A stretch of DNA of 64,000 nt, taken from assembly GCA_030789695.1 (NCBI GenBank), contig CM061142.1, positions 356,041,486 through 356,105,485 of the forward strand, written 5' to 3'. A program made the position numbers and the translations under genes. Shown piece by piece: positions 1 to 10,575 of this stretch; the first letter of the stretch is position 1, and each line of letters starts with the position of its first letter. The notes below the pieces were generated by a model, which was given only the letters and a program-made list of their open reading frames with translations, did no database searches and was not told the origin of the DNA. The stretch is from Scilla litardierei. Its lineage: Eukaryota > Streptophyta > Magnoliopsida > Asparagales > Asparagaceae.

Positions 1-103
1 GAGAACCTGACTAGCATAGTAGATGGGTCGTTATACCCCAGCGTCCTCTTTGCCGAGCGCCAAACTTACGGCCTCCTCGATGGCGGCTGACATCCCCCGT
101 TTG
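1..103. other. Flank to the left of element A
   Basis: This is sequence outside the 3' LTR of element A. I recognise no gene in it. Bases 99-103 read gtttg and would be one copy of element A's 5-bp target duplication; the partner copy would lie outside this window next to the missing 5' LTR. Confidence 0.4.
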
Positions 104-1040
104 TGATGCATGTGCAAAGTGTGCAATAGGATAGGGGATACTAGATTTAAATATTTATACCGCAAGCGCACGGTGTTGTAGTGTGGCTTGGGGGGTCGAA
201 CACAGGGAGGCGTGGTTGTGCTTGTGTCAGAGAGGAACCGATTCACCCTATGGGTGAGCTAGCCCGAATCGATAGATGGTTTGTCACAAATTGTAGATAC
301 GAGGGATAAACAATATAAAAGAAAACCCAGGAATTCGGTTTCAACCCTATCATGTGTTCTCGGTATTACAACCGGTGGATAGGATAACAATCGGAATTAG
401 GGTTTAGTGGTGAGACATTGCCTCTAAGAGTGATACCAGCGTCACATGGGCCCGATATTCCAGTCGGTGCCCAGGATGATACGTCGGACTACCCGGGTTT
501 GGTCAGTGGGCATTCCTATGTGCATTAACACTGACCGAGTCCGGGAGCACTAAGCTCGCAATGATAACTCCCAACATCTCATCATGCTATTCCCACGCAC
601 TAGGATTCGATGTCTGCGCTAAGGGCATGAGCTACGGCTAGGGAGTCAACCGCCAAGTTTATTCCCCCTTGGCCCAACGGTCAAAGGCGGTCTTTTTCCC
701 ACCGATGATAATGAAACACTCTACGTAACCAATAAGTTCCTAATCCCAATCGAAATCCTAATCCTATGGACGCATTAGGGAGAACCTACGAAGGGGTTTC
801 CACCAAAATCCCAGATTTGGGAACTACACACACATTATAGCTAAAAAGCAATTTAAATGAAAATCAACCGTTAAAATCATAATCAGGCAATTGAAATGAA
901 GTAGTAGCTATGCTATTAAGATAATATCAGAGTTTCATAAAGATCAGAAAACTTACAGACAGCAATAAAATTCCAGCCGTCACAAATAGAGAAAAAGACA
1001 GAAAAAATACATAGCTCTCATTTTTGAAAACCTAGGGAAA

Positions 1041-1050
1041 CTATATATAG
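1041..1050 (-). promoter_or_regulatory. TATA box of element A LTR
   Basis: CTATATATAG lies directly downstream (minus-strand sense) of the palindrome cluster at 1064-1515. The position fits a U3 core promoter. The sequence is itself palindromic, so direction comes from the element. Confidence 0.55.
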
Positions 1051-1063
1051 AAAACGACGTCAC

Positions 1064-1515
1064 CCGATCGGTTGAAGTATCAACCGATCGGGTGACCTGC
1101 TTGATGCTTCAGCTACGGGCTTCAGAAACTTCACCCGCTCGCTTGACCCGATCGGTTGGCGCAAGTGGCTCGTCGTTTGGATCTTGCGGTCATCAGGTGA
1201 ACCGATTGGTTGAACAATCAACCGATCGGTTGGAATTATCACCCAAAAGAACAAAGACTTCCGTCGATTTGGCACGGTCAACGGACGTCGGTTGAGCTCT
1301 CCGGGTTGTCTTTTGGAAGAATCGGCTACAGGTGAACCGATCGGGTGAGATGTCACCTGATCGGTTGGAATTCAGCTCCGAATTTCCGAGAACTCTGTTG
1401 GGATGAACCGGTCGTCGAACCGGTCGGTTGATGCTGCACTTCGCTTCAGCTTCAGTCCGGGTCGAACACGCGTGCATCACCCGATCGGTTGGCTGTGTCC
1501 AACCGATCGGGTGGG
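1064..1515 (-). repeat. CCGATCGG palindrome cluster, element A U3
   Basis: About nine near-copies of the 14-bp palindrome CAACCGATCGGTTG, or the variants cccgatcggttg and aaccgatcgggtg, lie at irregular spacing, often in pairs separated by 5-15 bp (for example near 1064/1080, 1200/1220, 1330/1352 and 1480/1500). The same word recurs at 46197-46540 inside element A and nowhere else in the window. Known plant U3 regions carry enhancer-like repeats; the function here is unknown. Confidence 0.8.
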
Positions 1516-1759
1516 GGCTGAAAGATGGCAATCTTGGTCGTTTGACCCCCTGGATCATGTGTGACTCCTCCCGTTGCTCCGGAGACTCATGATATCTTCA
1601 TTATATGTCCTCTATACTGGCAATCTCCTGCAAACACACAAAAACATGGATAAGTGAAAGAAAACTAGAAAACACGAGAAAATGGATACGGGACGGCGAA
1701 AAATAACGGAAAAACACAAAGAAGACGTGCGTGAATATATAAAATATAAACACACATCA

Positions 1760-2405
1760 AAATCCCCCAAACTGAACCCTTCCTCGTCCTCGAGGAAGAC
1801 GAGTGCGAGTAGAAGCTCTGAGGGAGAAAATAGAGAGAAAGAGAGAAAAAGAGAAATCGACATCCTAAATCGCCCGTCAGGGCCAACAAACTCAAAAACG
1901 CCACACCAAGCAAGCAAGCGACAAATCACAACACTAAACTAAGGAATACGAGTCCAGACAAGTGTCGTGGGCCCACGCGGTGAAGCGTGAGTGAGTGTGG
2001 TCGTGTGCTAGCAGACGGTGTCACTCTCTATATTGTGCAATAAGCTCCATATACACTAATCCAAGGAAAGACCCAAATACCGATTCGATTTGAAATAAGC
2101 GGCGAATATATAGCTCAAGCATGCATGAGAAGAGTAAGAATTGAAGCGTATCATGTGTTAGGGACTCCACAGCTAGGGAATAGGAAATCACCACACTATC
2201 GCCTAGATAATAGCTAGAAAGTCATTATTCCAAGTGTTTTTGAAAACGATGGTGGTTGAGATGATGTGGAGTAGAACACTCGGTGCAAATTATCGCCTTC
2301 CCTTTATTCTCGATAGGGGGGAAAATATTCACACTGGAATTTTTTTGGGTTTTGGACATATGTATTTTTTTTGGGTTTTTGGATATATATATACACACAC
2401 ACACA
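1760..2405 (-). mobile_element. Element A, 3' internal part with polypurine tract
   Basis: Bases 1760-1771 (aaatcccccaaa) give a purine run on the minus strand abutting the LTR, the same arrangement as in element B at 16558. A cgtcctcgaggaag motif follows at 1785-1800, as in element B at 16583-16600, supporting homology. No coding sequence is recognised. The part ends at a microsatellite (2385-2405) where the Helitron terminus begins; the sequence resumes at 42792. Confidence 0.65.
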
Positions 2406-2434
2406 CTAGTCATAACCCGTGCCCGCGGGCACGG
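2406..2434 (-). other. Intact Helitron 3' terminus
   Basis: On the plus strand this reads CTAG, a 7-nt spacer, then the perfect palindrome CCGTGCCCGCGGGCACGG (2417-2434). In the minus sense it is a hairpin, a short spacer, CTAG, then a host T (complement of base 2405). This is the canonical 3' end of plant Helitrons. Confidence 0.7.
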
Positions 2435-2749
2435 TTCAGTTAAGATTTTCTCCCGCGAAATCTTTGTTCCCCGAAAAATTATTTTCGCAACCAAAATTTA
2501 AAAGAACAACAAATTAGCATAAAATATTTAGCAACGCGGGAGCCTTCAACGCGGAAAAACAATTTCGTCATAAGCGCCTTCGACACGGAAAAACAAATTC
2601 ATCGCGGGTGCCTTCGTCGAGAAACAACAAATTAGCTTAAAATTTTAGCGGGGGCCATCATCGTGAAAGAACATATTAGCATAAAAAAGCGGGGGCCTTT
2701 GGCACAGTATTATTAATTAAATAACCACTTAGATATTTTGATATATAGA
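2435..2749 (-). mobile_element. Helitron 3' subterminal region
   Basis: It is homologous to 42111-42480. Both contain ttgttccccgaaaaattatt, followed by diverged repeats of a unit resembling gcgccttcggcgcggaacaacaaat. A possible TC-type 5' end (minus TCTATATATC, preceded by A) lies at 2749, which would make 2406-2749 a 344-bp Helitron in its own right. No coding potential. Confidence 0.5.
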
Positions 2750-3118
2750 TATAAAATCATTGTTATTTTAATTGATAGATGTAATATCTCATGCTACTGA
2801 GCTTCAAAAAGGATGTCAAATCGAGTATCCAGATGAGCCTACCATGGACAACAAATCATTTACAAATTTAGAGATGCTTAGATGCAAAGACGGTTCGTGG
2901 ATTCGACACATGATTTTTTTGTATGAATGAGTCTTCTTTTTCATTCAAATAAGAGAAGAGAGAACATACAAAGAGACACATACATCATAAACACACACAA
3001 TCTCACAACCCCCTTTCTTTTTAAGTATGGCATGATATTGGCCATGGCCATATTCATTATTCTAAGCACCTAATAACAATTATATTAAGACTCCTTCAAA
3101 CACAATACATCAACATCT
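2750..3118. other. Non-coding stretch, probable metallothionein 3' flank
   Basis: AT-rich sequence with no recognised gene. The part next to 3119 would be the 3' UTR of the metallothionein-like exon if that gene was transcribed on the minus strand. Confidence 0.35.
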
Positions 3119-3214
3119 TCATTTGCAGTTGCATGGGTCACAGGTACAGTTGGATCCACACTTGCAGCCTCCATTCTCAGCACCCACAGCAAACCAAAGC
3201 CTTCAACTTGCCTG
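3119..3214 (-). pseudogene. Metallothionein-like protein, last exon fragment
   Basis: The minus strand encodes a C-terminus reading GAENGGCKCGSNCTCDPCNCK and a TGA stop at 3119-3121. This is the conserved Cys-rich C-terminal domain of plant type 1/2 metallothioneins, cytosolic metal-binding proteins. An AG acceptor (gattgcag) lies just upstream in the minus sense at about 3214. Between it and the Cys domain the expected linker reads correctly only if a base missing around 3190 is allowed for, so a frameshift is present. The N-terminal Cys domain is not found up to 4239, so this is a fragment. The neighbours are other gene fragments inside the same Helitron. Confidence 0.7.
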
Positions 3215-4239
3215 CAATCAACAAAATTAATAAGTTGGATTAGATTTGGTAACAAATTAAAAACATGGGAGGGGCTAATATCTAATTAAACGTGATTAAT
3301 GACATGACATAATTTGGTGGAAATAATTACAAATGTTAAAAATTAATGCAATAGCTTTAGGTATGGACTTGTGCATGTTCACTATCACATCCTAAGGTAT
3401 ACAGACATATTGACCTTCACATTTTTCTCCTTTCCACTCTTATCATTGTCAATATCTATATACGTTCGAAATCCAAGCATTAGTATTTTCGAAAGAATTA
3501 TAGTATTAAGCTTGTAAATATTAGAATATCCGCCGTTTCGAAGTGACAGTATGAGTTTCTTCCTAATTTAAAAATTAATTAATGGATTTTTTAATCGTAT
3601 TTTGATGAAATATTATATACGACAATTTTTCAATTTTTGGGAGTACCTATTCTAGAAAATCATATTATTCCAAATGAATGCATTGTGATTTCATGGTTAA
3701 TAGGAGACCACATGTAACAGAGAGCCCTTGTGTGTGATAGGATGTGATTCGATTGAGGAGTCTGTGGCGAGAGAAACCCACTCATGAGCTTTAAAAATCA
3801 AAGAAACATGTGTTCACTTTAAAAATCTTACCTGAATGAGACCGGCAATAAATGGAGAAGAAAAGACAAATATGCCCCATTTTCAAAATTGTACTCTTTA
3901 CATATGTTTCTCTCTGATGCAATAAAGAACACATAATATACTTCTTCCTACTGATTTTCTATTCTCTTATTCTTTTTCTGTGGTATGTAATTGTGCCATC
4001 CCTGTATCTTTCTAAACCTAATGATCTTCCTAGCAAAATAGCTTGCACTGTTGACATATATATATATGCATCAAATGGTTTCAGACTTCAGGTCCTAACA
4101 ATTTTTTTTTGGTATTGAACATTGACCTCTCTCAAGGTGAGTTAGGATTAAATGCAAAGTTCGGTTTGCAAATGGAATTACAAATACTCCAAGCTTAAAT
4201 GCAATCTTATCTGATGTCATTAAAAAATATGGACATTTG
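3215..4239. other. Non-coding stretch between metallothionein exon and LARD1
   Basis: AT-rich sequence. Part may be the metallothionein intron and upstream region on the minus strand. I see no second metallothionein exon or other gene. Confidence 0.3.
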
Positions 4240-5068
4240 AACCTTGTCACGCCCTGCTTCCCAAAATGGACGGAAGCGGAACGTGACGAGGCCCGCTTAG
4301 GCCAGAGCTTTAGAAGCTCGGACCCAATAAGCGTCTGTAGAGGTACCATTTGTAAAAGTTTCAGGTTCTTGCATTATTATAGTTCGAAACAACAGAAAGT
4401 ACGGAAAGGAAGATGCATTCATTAAATTAGAGATATAATATCCGACAAGTACAAAGTCTAAAAAGAAGCCTAAGCGTGGCAACAAAAGTTTTAAAAACAA
4501 ACCTAAAAACCTCTGAAAGTGGCGACTAAAAGACCTCAAGGTCTGATCCTCGTCAGGCACGAACTCTGGATCAACGTCCTCGGCTCCTCGTGCTCCAGTG
4601 CGTCTGCCTCGTCCACGAACTCTGGCTGAGCACCTGACGTACAGCACCCAAGAAAAAGGAACTGTACGTCAGGTAAAGTCTACAAGAAGGGTTAGACTTC
4701 ACTGCAAGTGCACCGAACTTTAAACAACGGTTTACTGGTTGATTAACATGCTGAGGTTCTTTTACACAACAGTTTACTGGTTGATTAGCATGCTGTGGTT
4801 ATAACAGGGTAACACAACAGGAAGTAACGTAGCAGGAAAGTAAAACGGGACAAGTAGTAGTCGTAGCGTGTGCTACCGACTACGGGGACTAACCTACAGG
4901 TGTCAAGACAAGACGGGACGTGACGGGACTAGACAGGACAAACAGGACGGGACAAGACAAGAAAAGTGTGACACGAAGGGTTCATGCCTTACAGTTCGAG
5001 GGGGATCAGACCCTCTTGCCGTGCGCACGCTCAACCCTACCCCAACCCAGGAACTCAGGACAAGAAGT

Positions 5069-5294
5069 ACAGGGATCACTTCCGCTAGGGAAGCATCCGA
5101 AACGCCCGCAGGCTTTTTGTGTAACAGGGATCACTTCCGCAAGGAAAGCATCCGAAACGCCCGAAGGCTTTTTGTATAACAGGGATCACTTCCGCAAGGA
5201 AAGCATCCGAAACGCCCGCAGGCTTTTTGTATAACAGTCACGGGGATCACTCTCGCATGGAGAGCATCCGAAACGCCCGAAGGCTTTTTGTGTA
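5069..5294 (-). repeat. 55-bp tandem repeat, four units (LARD1 3' LTR)
   Basis: Four units begin acagggatcacttccgc or a close variant and end in aggctttttgtgta or aggctttttgtata, each with the phrase gcatccgaaacgcccg. The fourth unit carries a small insertion (acagtcacgggg) and more changes. The second LTR has the same array at 11400-11625, so it predates insertion. Confidence 0.9.
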
Positions 5295-6385
5295 ACAGGG
5301 ACATGACATGACAAGTGTAAGGAATTGTTATTCTAGGGTGTCCACACGCACGCACACACAAGATAGCCCTACGGTGTCAAAAGTTGTTGTTTGTCGAGCT
5401 TAGACTTCGTCGTCAAGTCTAAGTCATCAGGGGCGTCCCGGACGCTATCATTTCATGTCCGGTTCTATACATTCACAGTCTAACAGTTCTAGCAATCTAA
5501 GACCAAAGCACGGTCAAAAACGCAAGTGGGTACACTTGCCTGAAATGGCGAGTGTGTCGTCCTCTCGAAGCGTCTCGTCCAAGCGTCTCTTCCGCAGAAG
5601 TCCGTCTGAAATATCGCCACGGCGACGATGTCAGGTCTCAAATTTATCAAATCCTATTAGGTTTCATTTCTAGGTTTTCGGGACTATCCTATTCGTCAAA
5701 AGTCACTTTCTGATGTTCAGCCTAATCGACGATTCTATCCTATGTGCACAGTTCAAAAGTCCAGTCGTCGAATCTACAGTTTCACAACGTTTTCAGAGCG
5801 CAGAAAATAAATTTAGTTACAGTTGTCCGATTTTTAGTTAGGGTTCAGTTTTGCTACGGTGTGGGTTTCGCTACGAGTTTCGGGGTACCAACCTGAATGA
5901 TGTTCACGCGGGGATCGGTGTCGGATCCGGAAATGGCAACGGATCGCGTCGACTACGTTTCCGGAATGTCTGATCGATGCGATTCTGGGTATCCAGGAGG
6001 TAGTAGCGAGATGAAAGATTAATCTGCAACATCGAATTAATAATCAAACTATGGAATTTTAGCCAATAAATTTCTATTAAACCCAACTCAAAATATACTG
6101 CCCAACTACTAACACATAAAAATCGCTAATATCTAATACTTGTATTAAAATAGTATACTATAGTAAATAACATGCAGCACTCGTACCAACATTTACTTAC
6201 TAACCATCTTACTAATAAATTATATCACTAACTTAACAATAACACCTCCAAGTGCCATTGCATGTGACTGTTACTTGTGTTATAAGTATTAATCATCATA
6301 CAACCAACCATTGTGACTACATGAGCAGATGAAGTTACTAGTACGTTAACGTGATGGGCATACATCGAGGTACAGTTAGGCTAGG

Positions 6386-7015
6386 TTACAAATAATCAAG
6401 GGACTGTATATTAAACGACTTACGCATGGGAAGTCGCTTCTCCCTCTCGTGATTGCGGGTGGCAGTTCGTGATGGGGCTCCGGCGTCGGAATCGGGGACG
6501 GGGAGGTGGCTCTCGCGGCTGAGGGGAGATCTGCACGGCGGCTGAGGGTTGCGCGGGGAGCGGCAACAGCAGCGGCGGGGTCTCGCAGGTGGAGTAGAGA
6601 GGGAGGCGGCGTGGCGGCGACGGGCTGGCCGACAGGCGCTGCGGATGGGGGTGCTACGGTCTCGGAGAGGGGGAGAGGCGGCGATCGCGTCGAGATGTGA
6701 TGACCGGCGGCGACATCGGGGATCGGGGACAAGGCTCGACGACACCGGAGCGACGCGAGGCCGAGGGGAGATGGCCGTGGAGAGGCGATCGTGCGGCTGC
6801 GAGGGTGGGATCTCGCCGTAGAAGGCGGCGAGGTGATTTTGAGAGGGGGCGGCTGCCTCTCGCTTGGTCGCCGGCGGGGATCGGGCTCGGGGTTGCCGAT
6901 GTGACGTCGAGCGGAGGAGACCTCTCGCGGGGGAGGCGTGACGACGAGTTCTCGCGGTGGAGAAGGAGATCGGAGGGGGAGCTTGCGGGCTGCGGCGGCG
7001 CCTCGCCGTGAGCAC
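6386..7015 (-). other. GC-rich LTR leader with 209-codon open frame
   Basis: This strongly GC-rich island in an otherwise AT-rich LTR is open on the minus strand and predicts an Arg/Ser/Pro-rich, low-complexity product that I do not recognise. In the minus sense it follows TATATAA (7131-7138) and CCCTAA-type motifs and ends at a good splice donor, atgc|GTAAGT (near 6426). It could be a transcribed 5' leader exon. The second copy (12717-13346) differs at several residues, as expected of non-coding drift. Confidence that it makes a protein is low. Confidence 0.3.
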
Positions 7016-7130
7016 GAGGGAGGAGAGGTGAGAGGGAAATCGGGGGATTTTTGGGGTTTTCGTTTTGGGGCCGGCGGCTGAGAGATTTCCTAGGGTTAGG
7101 GTAAAGTTAGGGTTAGAGTTTAGGATTTAT

Positions 7131-7138
7131 TGTTATAT
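7131..7138 (-). promoter_or_regulatory. Candidate TATA box of LARD1 LTR
   Basis: ttatataa on the plus strand (TTATATAA in both senses) lies just upstream, in the minus sense, of CCCTAA-type motifs (7090-7115) and the GC-rich leader. Placement fits a core promoter; no other support. Confidence 0.35.
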
Positions 7139-7714
7139 AATAATATGGGTTTGCTAAATAGGCATATGATATGGGTAAAATAGGAGAAGGGTATAAGGAT
7201 GGAGTGTGCACAAAAGGGGAAATCCTAGGGGAGGTTAGAGAAACGGTTTAGGGAAGATTTTAAAATGATTTTAAAAGAGGTTTAGCCAGATTTAGCTAAC
7301 AATTTCGAAATTTGAAACTGATTGGGGAAAAATCGACGGTCGAGGTTATTCCGGGCGATATCTTTCAATCCAGGCGTCAGAAAAATAATCCGAAAATACC
7401 GGGGTGATCGTGGAGACGAGACGCACAGATCTACGGAGCCTGATCATGCGTAACGCCTACCAAGAATTTACGTAAAATTGGAAACGGCGTTTCGAGTCAA
7501 AAGACTAAAACGCCCCTATCGTTCAAAGTTGTTTCGCGAGAAAACGAGCAGTGAAAAGACGTTCCCAATAATTACAATAAAATCCAACACCCCGAAACGA
7601 TCGCAACAGCATATCGCATCGCATATGCCGGAGCTCGGAAAAAGCCAAATAAAATACGTGCACGAAAAGTACGTGTACGTAGAAAATACGAACGGTCGGA
7701 AAGCGGCCGTTACA

Positions 7715-7729
7715 TTCTACCCACCTTAG
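7715..7729 (-). other. LARD1 polypurine tract
   Basis: ttctacccaccttag on the plus strand reads ctaaggtgggtagaa on the minus strand, directly abutting the TGTAACG end of the LTR. LARD2 has the same tract at 26212-26226. This sets the minus-strand orientation. Confidence 0.65.
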
Positions 7730-10547
7730 AAATGATTCCGCCCTCGGAATCACTCACACTAAGTCTAATCATAAATTCCATAAATACTTAAGCCTATAAC
7801 TTACATCCTCCACACAAAGGTCTCTAGCCCAAAAATTCCGACTTCGTTCCTCAAATAATCCATTATAATCCATCTTTTCACTGAATAAAGCCACGGCTAT
7901 TCTCATATCCTAACACTCAACCATAGACCCATCACTACTGTTCAAATTTCCAACTCCAAGTTCTCACAAAAGAATAATAATTATCACCGCTCAATAATAT
8001 CTTTTAAATTCCTCAATCTCTTCCCAATATTAATAAATCTCCAAAAATGAGATTTTAGTCAACCACCAATCCAAGACAAAAACTTTGTCTTTCTTACAAC
8101 ACCTTTCACGAACCAATAATCGCCGTGTCCTTAATACATCCCTTGTCGCATCTTTCCATAAATTTATCCGCCAAATAATTGAACTATCAGAATCACATCT
8201 CATCTCACTCACTATAACTAATCCCAATCAATATTAAGTCTACCTACCTAACCATCCATTTATCTCAACACGTCATGTTATTCCCAATGTCTTCTCTCGT
8301 CAACTCAACAATCAAGTCTCGATGCTAATAAAAGCTCTACTCAAACTCTTGATCACCCTAACTCCTACCATACTATGTAGCCATCCCTATCTACCATTCG
8401 TCTAAGCCTCAACTCTGATAAGTTCTCGTCTTCACGCATATAATCTCATTCAACCAGAATTCTCCATTGAGTCCGTCACACATCGGTATTATAAATAAGT
8501 CTCGGACAGCTCATTCTTTTCATCCAAAGAAATCTAATCCAATATCCTTGTGTTCCAAAATCATTTAATCACTGCTATAAAAATCTCATCTCACCCTGAG
8601 CCTACCCGCAAACAAAATCTTATAACGATAATAGCTAGTCCCAATGGTATAACAACCATAAACACGAAAATTTTGTTTAAGGGAGAAAGAAGAGAAGAGA
8701 AAGTGAGACTTAAGGCCAAAGAAATATTTTAAAACATTTGGAAAAACGTGTGGTGTTGCGGTAATGGATGAGGGAGGATAAGTGATTTGTGATCTTGTGA
8801 GCTAGTTTTAAAACTTTAAAGATTTGGTTTAAAGAAAACAAAGTTTTGATACAATCACATACAACCAAGATAAACCATTCATTAAAACTAAAACTAAGTC
8901 TAAGGATCTGCCTGCGATGACGCCATTCATATAAGCATGAATACCGTCATTCAGACAACTTCCAGCATACCATGGTTAACACTGAGTACACATTCAAGAC
9001 ACAAAAGGCAATCATCGGGATCCTAAAGAACACACATTCATACAGGTCTATGCACTCTACCTATGCTCAACCACCACCACGACATCACCTACCAACGGAC
9101 CTACTCCTAAACCAGAGACAACGTAGACATCTACAAGGACTAATGTCTACACAAGCTAAAGAAAACAGAAGCCAGGAGTGAAACGAAATGAATCGGAAGG
9201 AACGAGTTCAAATAAGGCGGGATAAGGAGATATTTGATTGGATGGGACAAAAATATTTCTCAAAATAATTAGATAGATGGAAAGAGAATTATGTGTAAAA
9301 TATGATATCATATACTTTTATAATTATAGAAATATGTAGGGAAGAGTGAGCAGATCCTTATCATTTTGAAAAAGAGTTAGATGAAGAAATAAAAGTAGGA
9401 TGAGGTAGTGATTTTTTTTTGCAAATGAAAAACAAATAAATAAATAATTAAGTTATACAAAGATTTTCTTTTGAAAAGTGATCACGATGAACATAGAATT
9501 GATATTTATAAAAATTTGAAGTTCCCTTTAGTTTAGGAAATTTTTTTTTTTAAAAGTATGTAAGGTAAGTGATTTAGAAATAAATTTTGTAGTCTAGAAA
9601 AATATATATATTGAATTATCAAAATGATAATAAGGTTTTAAAACTAAAATATATACCGGTTAGGAATAATTACTAGATAATAACTTGAAAATCTATAACT
9701 AAAGAAGTTTTATAATCCAAGAAGGAATTTTAACTGAAAAGCAAGAAATTTTAAATATATCTAAAAAAAAGTTTTCAAAGAATTTAAACCAAGCGAAGAA
9801 TTTAATAATGAATTTCAAAAAAACTTCCAAGGAAAGGAGGATTCGCAATGGATGGATTTGAAGAATTATCGATAAGTGTCATGAAGCGATCACGTGAGTC
9901 GAGGGCAAGAATGTGATTGTAAGACGGTAATTAAAGATTTTTTTTTTGATGAGAAATTTTGAAATTCAAAGAATGCATTCGAGTTAACCGAAAGGTCGGA
10001 AGTCTAAGTTCATCAAGGAATTGAAACTGGGGAAGGAATTCGAAAGAAAAATATAATATTGAAAAATTCTTTAGAAAGATCGGGAGGCTGAATGGAAAAG
10101 ATGAACCATGAAAAGCCATGGTGGAATCCTACGGTCAATGACACAGAATGGTAATGATCTGAAAGATGCTAGCAATCAGGGATTCTATTCATCGAGTCGT
10201 TCAACGATCAGGATAACTTAGCTCTAAGACTTCCTAATGAGCTAAACTACAATCAGGATCTAAGGGGAAAGTTCCTAAGAGAATCAAGGTTACGTTCAGC
10301 TGGGCCCGAAGTCGATGAGCCCGAGCGGACGACAAAAAGGAGGGCTCTAGAAATCTAACACGGTCAGATCCAAGTGAGGGCTGCTAAGGTATTCTGGAAC
10401 AAGGATGACTAAATCTTAATTAAGTCGCCTGACTATCAACCTAGGTGTCTACCTAAATCTTCCTACCATCTAAGACAAGAGAACCTAATTCAGACTTGTA
10501 CGTGGATATTAAATGAATGCGGTACTTTTATTGTTCCGAACTTTTGC
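7730..10547 (-). mobile_element. LARD1 internal region, no recognisable genes
   Basis: About 2.8 kb of AT-rich sequence with strand asymmetry: C/A-rich from 7740 to 9130 and G/A-rich from 9200 to 10500 on the plus strand. I find no gag, protease, reverse transcriptase or integrase motif. Phrases such as gatcacgtgagtcgagggcaag (near 9890) recur in LARD2 (near 29365), so the two interiors are related. Confidence 0.6.
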
Positions 10548-10575
10548 AAGACCTGCATGGGCCACCACTAAAACC
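10548..10575 (-). other. Conserved leader block next to LARD1 5' LTR
   Basis: The phrase gacctgcatgggccaccactaaaacc immediately precedes TGTCACG. The same block precedes the LARD2 LTR at 29897-29922. In the minus sense it is where the primer-binding site should be, and contains TGGTGGCCCATGCAGG starting 9 nt into the leader. I cannot assign a primer tRNA. Confidence 0.45.

Larger units (their letters stand above)
104..1759 (-). repeat. 3' LTR of element A (Athila/Tat-like Gypsy)
   Basis: The block starts TGATG and ends CATCA, matching short inverted ends, and is followed on the plus strand by aaatcccccaaac, a polypurine tract when read on the minus strand. The stretch around 158-215 (taccgcaagcgcacggtg, then gaacacagggagg) matches the equivalent part of element B's LTRs, which fixes the family and the left edge. 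In minus-strand order it has a U3 of about 700 bp with the palindrome cluster, a TATA box near 1045, and an R-U5 of about 940 bp. The partner LTR is beyond position 64000, so LTR divergence cannot be measured. Confidence 0.75.
4245..7714 (-). repeat. LARD1 3' LTR
   Basis: Begins TGTCACGCCCTGC and ends CCGTTACA. In the minus sense it comprises U3, a TATATAA near 7131-7138, a GC-rich transcribed leader (7010-6430), a putative splice donor, and the 55-bp tandem repeats. It pairs with 10576-14045 at constant offset 6331. Confidence 0.85.

Noticed and set aside
31..246. 71-codon open frame at the left edge on the minus strand
   Set aside because: It crosses the proposed LTR boundary at 104 and shows no family resemblance; probably chance.
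6506..7011. Several plus-strand Gly/Arg-rich frames in the GC-rich LARD1 leader
   Set aside because: Overlapping frames on both strands of a GC-rich block, duplicated only because the LTR is duplicated; no family signal.
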